Origin: Seleniivibrio woodruffii
GTDB taxonomy: Bacteria > Chrysiogenota > Deferribacteres > Deferribacterales > Geovibrionaceae
Length of the DNA stretch: 42,453 nt
Direction of reading: 5' to 3'
NCBI RefSeq assembly: GCF_029267515.1
Contig: NZ_JAJUIS010000014.1
Location: 1-42,453 of the forward strand
Position numbers and translations under genes: made by a program. The notes under the pieces are model-generated. The model was given only the letters and a program-made list of their open reading frames with translations. It made no database searches and had not been told where the DNA came from. Shown here piece after piece: positions 32,788-40,391 of the stretch. Positions within the stretch are counted from its first letter, which is position 1, and every line of letters starts with the position of its first letter.

Positions 32788-34964
32788 AAGTTATTCTCTC
32801 CATTATGATTGTTTGCCTCTGCATGGCGTCATACGCTGCAGAAAATGTTACCATTGAAGCTGACAACGTCGATTCGTCCGATCAGAACTTTTATCATGCC
32901 ACAGGCAACGTTAAAGTTTTTCAAGGCGAACGCACTCTTACAGCCGACGATCTCCTATACTATAAGGACAAAGGATATATGGAGGCGACAGGCAACGTGC
33001 GTATGACGGAAGCCGACGAAACGGTTGACTGTCAGCGTATGGAATATGACACCCAGACCGAGACAGGGAAGTTTTATCAGGCGGACGCGTTTGTTCAGCC
33101 TTATAACTGGTTCACCGCCGACGAAGTTCACAAAACAGGCAAAAACTCCTATAAATTATTCGACACAACATTTACAACCTGTTCCGGCGACGATCCGGCA
33201 TGGTCACTATCAGCATCGTCTGCAAAGATAGACGTGGGCGGGTATTTCTCCGCTTTCAACGTTGCCGGATGGGCAAAGAGCGTTCCTGTTTTCTATTCTC
33301 CTTATATTATATATCCAATAAAAAGCGAAAGAGAGACGGGCTTTCTCGTCCCAAAGCTGGGCTACAGCTCCACTATGGGCGCTTTTATCCAGCCGAAATT
33401 CTTCTATAACATAGACGTGGACAAAGACACTACTGTTGCCGCAACCTTCTCTCAGAATGAAAACACCCTGTATGCCAATGAGTTTCGTATGAAACCCAGT
33501 ACAGACAGCACAATATATAACTATTTCGAATATGTCGCGAAAGACAGAAAATCTCCATCGGAAGAAACACAGGTTTCAGGTCCGGACAGAGAATCGGGGC
33601 GTTTCTTTATATATAATAAGTCGAACATAGCCATAACAGACAGTCTCAGGCTGAAAATTGATCTGGAAGCGGTTTCTGATTACAGCTATCAGGACGACTA
33701 CGAAGACTACTCCATCGCCCAGAACTACGACAACGAGGATGAAACCTACTACAACAGCGTACAGCTTCTTTACGACACAAAGTACAGCGACCTTACGCTG
33801 AAATACAACGATATAATGTCTTACACCATTACAAGCACCTATCTGAAAGAGCATACATATCTGCGTCCGTCGCTCTCCGCTGAAAAAGATATATCCTTCG
33901 CTCCGGTCAATGTCAGATACTATGCCGCCCACGATGAGGTACGCAACACCAAGTTCATATACAACTACTCAACGGATACAAATGAACACAAAAAACTGGA
34001 TTATACGAGAGACCATGCCACACTGATGTTCTATAAACCTATTCCGGTTTACATAGGTACGTTCACTCCCTCTGTCAAAGGTTACTACACAAGATGGTAC
34101 GATTTCGACAGCAACTATGAGCTGGAAATGCCTGAGACCGACAAACATTCCGGCATGGCATATCTGGATGTTGACAACGACTCCATCACAAGACAAATGT
34201 ACACCATCGACTACTCCTTCGCATTTGCAGAAATTTTTAAAAATTACGGCGGTTTCCGCCACTCCATATACAACACCCTGAGATACGTCCAGACACCTGA
34301 CGTTGACCAGACCAATTTGTTCGACTACATTGATCAGGATATAATTGAGGAAACCAGAAACTACTCGTATTCACTTAAAAACTACTTTAAAGCTCCCGAC
34401 TGGATGCTGAAACTGGAAAACGTTCAGGGTTATGAGATGACCCGTCAGGATCACCGCTATGAGCCGCTTGTAACAAAAATTGAACTCTATACGACCAAAG
34501 GTTTTTACAGCTATTTTGAGCATGAATACAACTATTATGAAAAAGACGCCGACTTCCTTCTCACCCGTCTGAGCTTATCCGCCGGGAAATTCATAGTTTC
34601 CGGCAAATTTGCCTATGACAAAGAGACCAGCGACGACAAAAACACTACCATTCAGGGAACGATAACCTATACTACACCTAAATATGACCTTTCATACAGC
34701 AGAACCAGCTCCGGCTGGAACAATAAGCTGTCTTGGAAGGCGGAATCGTCAGTGGATGATTCCGTTAACCTGCTTTATAAGAGTGAATGCTGGGAAGCAG
34801 GCATTTCATACAAAAGAAAGACAGAGATAAAAGACGTTTCAGTCAGCAACGAAAGCGATGTCGAACACATAGTAATGCTCACTCTCGGACTCAGAGGACT
34901 GGGCAAATATACTTCATCCGTATACACAGCGACCACAACGGAGAACGGAGACAATGATGAATAA
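32784..34964 (+). CDS. lptD: LPS-assembly protein LptD
   Basis: LptD is the outer-membrane barrel that inserts lipopolysaccharide into the outer leaflet with LptE. I start at a GTG (32784) that overlaps the folC stop; AAGGA lies 6 bases upstream, and it gives a perfect signal peptide (about residues 1-18, ending CMASYA). A LptA/OstA-like domain follows (VTIEADNVDSSDQNFYHATG and ATGNVRMTEADE), then the LptD barrel with aromatic, polar alternating strands. The conserved TTCSGDDPAWSL and SECWEAGISY segments hold the two family cysteines. Length is 726 residues (E. coli 784). An exported unknown overlaps its end, perhaps an LptD accessory factor. A longer frame from 32727 is rejected because it would destroy the signal peptide. 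Confidence 0.92.
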   Translation: MKVILSIMIVCLCMASYAAENVTIEADNVDSSDQNFYHATGNVKVFQGERTLTADDLLYYKDKGYMEATGNVRMTEADETVDCQRMEYDTQTETGKFYQADAFVQPYNWFTADEVHKTGKNSYKLFDTTFTTCSGDDPAWSLSASSAKIDVGGYFSAFNVAGWAKSVPVFYSPYIIYPIKSERETGFLVPKLGYSSTMGAFIQPKFFYNIDVDKDTTVAATFSQNENTLYANEFRMKPSTDSTIYNYFEYVAKDRKSPSEETQVSGPDRESGRFFIYNKSNIAITDSLRLKIDLEAVSDYSYQDDYEDYSIAQNYDNEDETYYNSVQLLYDTKYSDLTLKYNDIMSYTITSTYLKEHTYLRPSLSAEKDISFAPVNVRYYAAHDEVRNTKFIYNYSTDTNEHKKLDYTRDHATLMFYKPIPVYIGTFTPSVKGYYTRWYDFDSNYELEMPETDKHSGMAYLDVDNDSITRQMYTIDYSFAFAEIFKNYGGFRHSIYNTLRYVQTPDVDQTNLFDYIDQDIIEETRNYSYSLKNYFKAPDWMLKLENVQGYEMTRQDHRYEPLVTKIELYTTKGFYSYFEHEYNYYEKDADFLLTRLSLSAGKFIVSGKFAYDKETSDDKNTTIQGTITYTTPKYDLSYSRTSSGWNNKLSWKAESSVDDSVNLLYKSECWEAGISYKRKTEIKDVSVSNESDVEHIVMLTLGLRGLGKYTSSVYTATTTENGDNDE

Positions 34965-35985
34965 GTTTCTTATGACGGCGGCAGCCGTTCTGCTTTTCAG
35001 TATAAACGCATACGCTATGGTGGTTAATGGTTCATCCACAGTTACCGTTCATGGTGACAACATAAAACAGGCGGACTCCTCCGCAAAAACCGGTGCGCTT
35101 CTGAATGCGCTTTACAACTATTTCTCCAGACAGCAGGATGATCAACCCGGTTCGGAGATGCCCGAAATAACGTCTGAATACCTTAAATTTATAAGAAGCT
35201 ACAAGATAGTTGACAGAAGATACAGCCACGGCACAATAACCTATTCGGTCATAGCAGACGTGGACAAACTAAGCCTTGCCGACGTTGCGTATATGATAAA
35301 ATCCAGAACCGACAACGCAGTATATGTAATTGACGAATCACATGACAACTATGAAAATAACGCGGCAATAACCAACGCTCTGAAAAATAACGCTTTCAGT
35401 ACAAAATATCAGATGGACTTCCTCTCCACAGTGGCGGACAGCGCCCTGCCCGACCTTGTTTACGAAGCGTTCCAGAATTCCAAAGCACAATATCTTTTCG
35501 ATATAAAAGCTGAGACCGCAGCAAACGGTGGAAAATGCACGGCAACTGTCAGCATCCGCGTGGCAGGAAAAGCAAAAGAATTCAGCCCTGTGAAAACTTC
35601 AGGGGAAGGCTCAGGACAGTCCGAAACATCATGTGTTGCATCGGCACTTTACAACGCAATGGATCTTGCGCTCTATTCCGTTCGCGAGGGAGCGATTCCG
35701 GCACCGTCGCTTGATAGGGAACTGACCAAAATAACCCTTACGGCTGCGAACTACGCCAATTTTGCAACACCCAAAAATCTTATGGAAACGCTGAAAAGAA
35801 AAACATTCATAACCAACTACAGTATAAAAGGTTTTGCCGAAAAATCACTTGACATCGAAGCCGAAATTTATGTGTCGCCTGATATGCTCCTTAAAAAGCT
35901 GCAGGGGATACAGAAGCAGTACGGTTTTACGGCATCGAAACTGGAAGGCGGGAACATTCTCCTTGATTTTACGTCGCAGGAGTAA
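34954..35985 (+). CDS. Exported protein of unknown function encoded with lptD
   Basis: This 343-residue protein has a signal peptide (KFLMTAAAVLLFSINAYAMV, cleavage after AYA) and no lipobox. The start of the mature part, VTVHGDNIKQADSSAKTGAL, looks like the N-terminal alpha/beta unit of LPP20/FlgT-type envelope proteins, where a helix of small residues follows a short strand, but I am not confident. Two repeats of a strand-helix-strand layout are visible (about residues 30-105 and 245-340), with only two cysteines in the mature region. It overlaps the end of lptD by 11 bases and has GGAG 3 bases before the first ATG or 6 before the second. Co-translation suggests a role at the outer membrane. 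Confidence 0.72.
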   Translation: MMNKFLMTAAAVLLFSINAYAMVVNGSSTVTVHGDNIKQADSSAKTGALLNALYNYFSRQQDDQPGSEMPEITSEYLKFIRSYKIVDRRYSHGTITYSVIADVDKLSLADVAYMIKSRTDNAVYVIDESHDNYENNAAITNALKNNAFSTKYQMDFLSTVADSALPDLVYEAFQNSKAQYLFDIKAETAANGGKCTATVSIRVAGKAKEFSPVKTSGEGSGQSETSCVASALYNAMDLALYSVREGAIPAPSLDRELTKITLTAANYANFATPKNLMETLKRKTFITNYSIKGFAEKSLDIEAEIYVSPDMLLKKLQGIQKQYGFTASKLEGGNILLDFTSQE

Positions 35986-35996
35986 TAATCTTTATC

Positions 35997-36986
35997 ATGA
36001 TAGACAGGATACTAGAAGATATCAAACCTAAAAGAAAGGTTCTGATACTTACTCACAACAACCCTGATCCTGACACCATAGCCGCGGCGACCGGTCTAAG
36101 GTACATTCTATCCGCCAAACTGAAAAAGCGATGTACAATAGGATTTTACGGCATTGTCGGCAGAGCAGAGAACCGTGAACTTCTTCGTCTCTGCAAAATC
36201 CAGATGCATAGCTCAGTAAAGCTGAATTTTGCCCGCTACGACTATCTCATAGTTGTGGACACACAGCCCAAAGCCGGAAATGTCTTTATACCAGACGGGT
36301 TTAATGCCGACGTTGTAATTGATCATCACAACTACCGCCATTCAACATCCGAAGTACGCCTGCACGATGTCAGGCAGGAAGCCGGCAGCACCAGCACAAT
36401 TATCACAGAATATATGAAGCATCTGAACATCATTCCCGACACAGATACTGCAACAGCGCTTTATTACGGAATAAAGACCGATACGGTGGGGTCCGGGCGC
36501 ACGAACACCTGCATAGACAAAGCCATGATGTCATATATATTTCCCTATATTTCACACAAGAAGCTCACAAAAATTGAAAACCCCGAAGTTCCCAGATACT
36601 ATTTCAAAAACCTGAAAAAAGCTGTAGAATGTTCAGAGATCATTGATAATCTCATCTTCTGCGATCTGGGCGAGGTGCGCAATGCCGATCTGATAGCGGA
36701 AACAAGCGATTTTCTGCTGAGGATGCGGGATATAAAGTGGACTTTTGTCGTCGGAAGAATAGACAATAACGGTTTCTTCTCGCTGCGGTCAAAATCCACC
36801 AGAACAGCAGTCGGCAGAATGGCCATAAGCCTTGTTAAAGGGCTTGGCACAGGCGGCGGACATATGAAATCAGCCGGCGGGCAGCTTAACCTTACTGACA
36901 AAGAATACGCAGCAGTAATAAGCACCATAAAAGAACGGCTGCTCAAAAAGATTGGTATCAAAAACACTGAAATCAAAAAGATTTGA
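35997..36986 (+). CDS. DHH-family phosphoesterase (NrnA-like)
   Basis: This 329-residue protein has the DHH/DHHA1 architecture of NrnA-type oligoribonucleases and pAp phosphatases. Metal-binding motifs are in order: HNNPDPD (residues 20-26), VVDTQP, VIDHHN (the DHH motif), and in the C-terminal DHHA1 domain [12 protein letters not shown]. Likely activities are degradation of short RNA (including pGpG from c-di-GMP turnover) or dephosphorylation of pAp; the sequence does not separate them. Its start is 11 bases after the exported protein. The promoter of rubredoxin overlaps its last codons. The pGpG option is interesting because a diguanylate cyclase is encoded elsewhere in the window. Confidence 0.9.
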   Translation: MIDRILEDIKPKRKVLILTHNNPDPDTIAAATGLRYILSAKLKKRCTIGFYGIVGRAENRELLRLCKIQMHSSVKLNFARYDYLIVVDTQPKAGNVFIPDGFNADVVIDHHNYRHSTSEVRLHDVRQEAGSTSTIITEYMKHLNIIPDTDTATALYYGIKTDTVGSGRTNTCIDKAMMSYIFPYISHKKLTKIENPEVPRYYFKNLKKAVECSEIIDNLIFCDLGEVRNADLIAETSDFLLRMRDIKWTFVVGRIDNNGFFSLRSKSTRTAVGRMAISLVKGLGTGGGHMKSAGGQLNLTDKEYAAVISTIKERLLKKIGIKNTEIKKI

Positions 36987-37010
36987 CTTGCATAAAAAGA
37001 CAAGTATACT
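36983..37010 (+). promoter_or_regulatory. Promoter for rubredoxin
   Basis: TTGACT (36983-36988) is followed after 16 bases by TATACT (37005-37010), overlapping the end of the DHH gene. It predicts a short leader with AAGGAGG before the rubredoxin ATG, so rubredoxin is probably expressed independently of the upstream run. Confidence 0.6.
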
Positions 37011-37030
37011 CTTATTATAAGGAGGCAACC

Positions 37031-37192
37031 ATGAAGTATATCTGCACAATCTGCGGCTGGATTTATGACCCTGCAGTGGGTGACCCTGACGGAGGTATCG
37101 ACCCCGGTACAGCTTTCGAAGATATCCCCGAAGACTGGGTCTGCCCCGAATGCGGCGTAGGCAAAGACAGCTTTGAGGCTTATCAGGACTAA
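37031..37192 (+). CDS. Rubredoxin
   Basis: This is a 53-residue one-iron electron carrier in the cytosol. The Fe(Cys)4 ligands are C5, C8, C38 and C41, within [12 protein letters not shown] and [10 protein letters not shown], and the length is typical of stand-alone rubredoxin. I use the ATG at 37031 with AAGGAGG 5 bases upstream; the longer reading frame starts inside the promoter and adds unconserved residues. It lies 63 bases upstream of a flavodiiron protein, which in sulfate reducers and other anaerobes takes electrons from rubredoxin to reduce oxygen. A hairpin terminator between the two genes would make rubredoxin more abundant than its partner. Confidence 0.97.
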   Translation: MKYICTICGWIYDPAVGDPDGGIDPGTAFEDIPEDWVCPECGVGKDSFEAYQD

Positions 37193-37197
37193 GGAAC

Positions 37198-37232
37198 AAA
37201 GCCGCCGCAAAGCAAAAACGGCGGCTTTTTTT
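37198..37232 (+). terminator. Terminator or attenuator between rubredoxin and the flavodiiron gene
   Basis: A ten-base-pair stem (37198-37207 with 37219-37228, AAAGCCGCCG/CGGCGGCTTT) has an 11-base loop and a run of T after it. It is a strong intrinsic terminator, six bases after the rubredoxin stop. The flavodiiron gene has no obvious promoter of its own, so it is probably expressed by readthrough. Confidence 0.9.
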
Positions 37233-37255
37233 CAGTTATTTTTCTTGGAGGAAAT

Positions 37256-38467
37256 ATGCATGCTACTTTGCTTAAAAAAGACGTTTACTGGGTCGGTGTA
37301 AAAGACCCTGAGCTTGAGATTTTCGACATAGTTATCCCCACGGAACACGGAACGACATACAACAGCTACCTTGTTGTGGGCAAAGAGAAAACAGCTCTCA
37401 TAGAAGCCTGCAAACTTAATTTTCAGAAGGAATATATCGCCCGTATAGAAGAGATCATGCCAATCAGCAGGATTGATTACGTCATTCTGAACCATAACGA
37501 ACCGGACCACTCCGGCGCTCTGCCGACGCTGCTTGATCTCAACCCCGATATGGAGGTTATCTACTCCAAAACAGCGAAGACCTTCGTTGAAAATATTGTC
37601 AACCGTGACTTCAAAGGAAGAGCCGTCGGTGATGAGGATGTTATAGATCTCGGCGGGAAAACGCTCCGGTTCTTCCATACGCCTTTTCTGCACTGGCCCG
37701 ACACCATGTTCACCTATCTGGTTGAGGACGAAATGCTCTTCCCCTGTGACTTTCTCGGCGCGCACTACTGCCCCAAGGAAGACATACTCCTGAACAGAGA
37801 CATTGAGGAAAAGGAAGTGGCGAAAGAGGCGTTCCGCTTCTATTATTCCATGATAATGCGCCCCTATAAGGAGCATATAACCAAAGCTCTGCAAAAGATT
37901 AATGGGTTAAAAATAGACATGGTCTGCCCTTCACATGGTCCCATACTCGTTGAAGACATCGACTTTTACATGGATTTCTATGAAAAGTCGGCAGCCCGCT
38001 ATTATAAAAACATGACGACCCGTCAGGTTACTCTTGTATACGCAACTGCCTACGGCAACACGAAAAAGCTGGCTGACCAGATACGAGCCGGAATCGAAGA
38101 GGTTGGCGTCCGTGTGGACATGTATGATTCCGCCACAACGGATATAATGACCCTCATCGACTCTATAGAGATATCCCACGGCGTGCTCATCGGCACCCCT
38201 ACCCTTAATGCAAAAGCACCACATCCGGTACTTGAGCTGTTCTCATATTTCGTTGTTCTCAACGTTGTGAACAGGCTTGGCGGCTGTTTCGGTTCATATG
38301 GCTGGAGCGGCGAAGGGGTCAAGGTTTCAGAAGATATAATGAAGACCATGCGGATGAAAACACCTCTGCCCTCGTTCAAAGTTAAGATGACACCATCCGA
38401 ACATGAATTGAGAGATGCTTATCAGTGGGGCAGGGATTTCGGTATGCAGGTTCTGGAAGCTCAGTAA
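37256..38467 (+). CDS. Flavodiiron protein (rubredoxin:oxygen oxidoreductase, class A)
   Basis: This cytosolic enzyme reduces O2 to water (or NO to N2O) with electrons from rubredoxin, protecting anaerobes. The metallo-beta-lactamase-like domain (residues 1-255) carries the di-iron ligands: H80-N-E82-P-D84-H85, then His in PFLHWPDTMFTY, Asp in LFPCDFLGAHY and His in CPSHGPI. The FMN-binding flavodoxin domain (about 260-400) begins VTLVYATAYGNTKKLADQI and has the GSYGWSGEGV loop. At 403 residues it is a class A enzyme without fused rubredoxin. GGAGG precedes the ATG by about 5 bases. A bidirectional terminator follows. Confidence 0.96.
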   Translation: MHATLLKKDVYWVGVKDPELEIFDIVIPTEHGTTYNSYLVVGKEKTALIEACKLNFQKEYIARIEEIMPISRIDYVILNHNEPDHSGALPTLLDLNPDMEVIYSKTAKTFVENIVNRDFKGRAVGDEDVIDLGGKTLRFFHTPFLHWPDTMFTYLVEDEMLFPCDFLGAHYCPKEDILLNRDIEEKEVAKEAFRFYYSMIMRPYKEHITKALQKINGLKIDMVCPSHGPILVEDIDFYMDFYEKSAARYYKNMTTRQVTLVYATAYGNTKKLADQIRAGIEEVGVRVDMYDSATTDIMTLIDSIEISHGVLIGTPTLNAKAPHPVLELFSYFVVLNVVNRLGGCFGSYGWSGEGVKVSEDIMKTMRMKTPLPSFKVKMTPSEHELRDAYQWGRDFGMQVLEAQ

Positions 38468-38486
38468 AATATTCAATCACAAAATT

Positions 38487-38516
38487 AAAGAGGCAGCCAT
38501 GAGGCTGCCTCTTTTT
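38487..38516. terminator. Bidirectional terminator between the flavodiiron and protease genes
   Basis: A perfect twelve-base-pair stem (38487-38498 with 38503-38514, AAAGAGGCAGCC/GGCTGCCTCTTT) with a 4-base loop lies between two convergent genes. T-rich runs lie on the plus side, and a shorter one on the minus side. It should stop transcription from both directions. Confidence 0.9.
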
Positions 38517-38529
38517 ATATCCGAAAGAG

Positions 38530-39528
38530 TTATGCTCTTCTTCTGCGTATCAGGTATATTCCGCCAGCGGTGAACATGAGTATCAGAGCAATTGGCGAAC
38601 CGTCTTTGGATGCGGAACATCCGCCTCCTCCACCGCCGCCTGAATCCACTGTATCTACGTCTGTGTCGGTATCACCGCTATCAGTGCTTCCGCCGTCATC
38701 AGTAGTACCGTTCATCTTTCCGTCTATCCATGACGTATACTGGGAAACTCTGGTATATATTCCGTAATAATTGGGCTGTGCACACTGATATCCGTTACTG
38801 ACTATACCGATTACAATATAGTTTGATCCGTCCTGAACGAACAGAGGACCGCCGCTGTCTCCGGAACAGGAGTCCTTTCCGCCTTCGGCATAGCCCGCAC
38901 AGAGCATGTTATCGGTCATACTGTATCCGGAAACCTCACTGCACGTTGTATTGGAAACAACAGGCAAATCCACCTCCATAAGGTCTGTGGGATAGGTATG
39001 CACGGTGTCAGGATAAGCTGTTGTACCCCAGCCGGCAACTGTTGCCAGTGTGCCCACCGAGAAAGCGGGATAGGTTGTTGAGGAGAGACCGTCTATAGTA
39101 TCCTCAGAAAGAGACGTGCTCAGTTTTAAAAGAGCAATGTCGTTGTTGAAAGTCACGCTGTTATAGCTTTCATGGACGTATACAGCCGACACCCTGACCT
39201 TTGTGCCGCTGGTTGATGCCGTTGTGGAGAGAACGTTCGTTCCCGCCAGCACCCGCAGGTTGCTGATGGCAGTGGCAGTGGTGTAATCCTCCATGCAATG
39301 CGCCGCGGTCAGAACCCAGTCGGCGGCAATGAGCGTTCCCCCGCAAAACTGCTGATTAAGCTCTGTGGCGCCATTTGTCGTATCCAGAATCGCAACAACG
39401 AAAGGATATTCGCCGTCAGTCGCCTCTGTTCCGCCTATAATCTTTCCGGAAACATCTGTGGCGGAAGCAGGAAGAAAAGAAATGAACACAAATCCTGCAA
39501 TTATCAAAATTTTTAATCTGGTAATCAT
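38530..39528 (-). CDS. Exported trypsin-like serine protease (S1) with a C-terminal sorting tail
   Basis: This 332-residue secreted protease has a signal peptide (residues 1-23, ending PASA) and a short propeptide ending before IIGGTEA (K29/I30), the site where S1 zymogens are activated. The catalytic triad is H77 (TAAHC), D130 (NNDIALL) and S225 (GDSGGPL). D219, six residues before the serine, predicts cleavage after Arg or Lys. Paired cysteines (62/78, 196/210 and 221 with one near QC) fit S1 disulfides. The tail is an acidic, Ser/Thr-rich linker, seven Gly and Cys304, a hydrophobic stretch (311-327) and four Arg, the layout of GlyGly-CTERM, JDVT-CTERM or Synerg-CTERM surface-sorting signals. 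Vibrio VesB is a similar known case. No rhombosortase gene is in the window. Confidence 0.93.
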   Translation of the reverse strand: MITRLKILIIAGFVFISFLPASATDVSGKIIGGTEATDGEYPFVVAILDTTNGATELNQQFCGGTLIAADWVLTAAHCMEDYTTATAISNLRVLAGTNVLSTTASTSGTKVRVSAVYVHESYNSVTFNNDIALLKLSTSLSEDTIDGLSSTTYPAFSVGTLATVAGWGTTAYPDTVHTYPTDLMEVDLPVVSNTTCSEVSGYSMTDNMLCAGYAEGGKDSCSGDSGGPLFVQDGSNYIVIGIVSNGYQCAQPNYYGIYTRVSQYTSWIDGKMNGTTDDGGSTDSGDTDTDVDTVDSGGGGGGGCSASKDGSPIALILMFTAGGIYLIRRRRA

Positions 39529-39548
39529 AACCGACCTCGTGAACTGTT

Positions 39549-39577
39549 TTGTCGTGATATTATCATATTAATATGCT
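39549..39577 (+). promoter_or_regulatory. Candidate promoter for the PrcB-like gene
   Basis: TTGTCG (39549-39554) is followed after 17 bases by TATGCT (39572-39577). On the other strand a weaker -35/-10 pair in the same 80-base gap could serve the protease, so the divergent genes may share regulation. Confidence 0.35.
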
Positions 39578-39610
39578 ACTACAAAGTAATTAATACCTCA
39601 ACGGTGTGAC

Positions 39611-40024
39611 ATGAAAACCATAATTTTCACAATTTTAATTTCTTGCGCCTCTTTTGCTTTTGCAATGGGCGACAGGAGCACCCTCTCATCTTTTGAAAAA
39701 GTGAACGGGTTCGCTCCTGTGAGTAAACCCGCATACGGAGTAAGGATATTCAACTCTGAAGATGAATACAGCGCGTTTCACAGAGCAAGAGCCGTTATGA
39801 ATAAAAATACGCAGCCTTTCGACTACGCAAATTTCTCTCTTCTTGTTGCTTATTTCGGAAAAGAAGCGGGCGGTTCGTGCATAGAGGTATACCGCATTGA
39901 CGAAACTGAAAAATCCATAGTGGTCTATGCGGAGCCTGTAAAATGCTCAAAAGAGTGGTATGCGCCATATGTGTACTATAAGATTAAAAAAACCGTTAAA
40001 CCCGCAAAAATCATAGTTAAATAA
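39611..40024 (+). CDS. Small exported protein, PrcB-like
   Basis: This 137-residue protein has a signal peptide (TIIFTILISCASFAFAMG, cleavage after AFA). The mature part is a beta-rich domain whose strand order, LLVAYFGKEAGGSCIEVYRI then SIVVYAEPVKCSKEW and YYKIKK...AKIIVK, resembles the C-terminal domain of PrcB (protease complex subunit of Treponema dentilisin): an early 'G...GG' turn followed by a Pro-containing strand. Two cysteines in the mature part may form a disulfide. The call is tentative. The gene lies 82 bases from and divergent to the trypsin-like protease, so it might bind or regulate it. It starts with GGTG about 5 bases upstream. Confidence 0.6.
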   Translation: MKTIIFTILISCASFAFAMGDRSTLSSFEKVNGFAPVSKPAYGVRIFNSEDEYSAFHRARAVMNKNTQPFDYANFSLLVAYFGKEAGGSCIEVYRIDETEKSIVVYAEPVKCSKEWYAPYVYYKIKKTVKPAKIIVK

Positions 40025-40062
40025 TGGTGTGCAAAAAATATAGCACGGATGAAACCATACTA

Positions 40063-40091
40063 TTGACATTAAAGTGAAAGCCTGATATACA
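40063..40091 (+). promoter_or_regulatory. Strong promoter for tRNA-Ser and SRP RNA
   Basis: TTGACA (40063-40068, perfect) is followed after exactly 17 bases by TATACA (40086-40091). It begins just after the PrcB-like gene and ends about 28 bases before the mature tRNA, as expected for a stable-RNA promoter. Confidence 0.75.
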
Positions 40092-40119
40092 TTTGATTCC
40101 TTTTCGGAATCACGAATAT

Positions 40120-40208
40120 GGAGAGGTGTCCGAGTCAGGCTGAAGGAGCACGCCTGGAAAGTGTGTGTACGCTAACACGTACCGAGGGTTCGAATCCCTC
40201 CCTCTCCG
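40120..40208 (+). tRNA. tRNA-Ser (anticodon GGA)
   Basis: An 89-base class II tRNA. The acceptor stem is GGAGAGG (40120-40126) with CCTCTCC (40201-40207) and discriminator G. The anticodon stem CACGC/GTGTG encloses the loop CTGGAAA with anticodon GGA at 40156-40158, reading UCC and UCU. A long variable arm follows (about 40166-40184), then a standard TTCGAAT T-loop. CCA is not encoded and must be added afterwards. Confidence 0.97.
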
Positions 40209-40239
40209 TTTTTGATGCTTTAAAAATAAATATCAGGCT

Positions 40240-40343
40240 GGCCCGATGGGGTCTCTGCAATGAATTTCCCGCGAACCCCGCCAGGTTCGGAAGAAAGCAA
40301 CGGTAGCGGGTTAATTTGTGTGCCGGAGTAACCCTGTCGGGTC
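40240..40343 (+). ncRNA. ffs: Signal recognition particle RNA (4.5S type)
   Basis: This is the RNA of the SRP that, with Ffh, delivers membrane proteins to the translocon. The conserved Ffh-binding core is present: CCAGGTTCGGAAGAAAGCAA (about 40281-40300), with the GGAA tetraloop and the symmetric and asymmetric internal loops, followed by the returning strand GGTAGCGGG. The flanking strands GGCCCGA...GGGG at the 5' end and CCCTGTCGGGTC at the 3' end close the long hairpin. The length of about 104 bases is the small bacterial form without an Alu domain. It is probably co-transcribed with tRNA-Ser. A T-rich tail follows. The ends are estimated from pairing. Confidence 0.9.
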
Positions 40344-40391
40344 TTAAATTTTAATTTTTCGGTCAAATATTGCCTCACGAGGTACTTCAAT

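Noticed and set aside
36983-37030. An N-terminal extension of rubredoxin
   Set aside because: The extra 16 codons overlap a promoter and the DHH gene, and AAGGAGG is placed for the ATG at 37031.
40118-40306. A 62-codon frame at the tRNA-Ser and SRP RNA genes
   Set aside because: It runs through two structured RNA genes and has no protein similarity.
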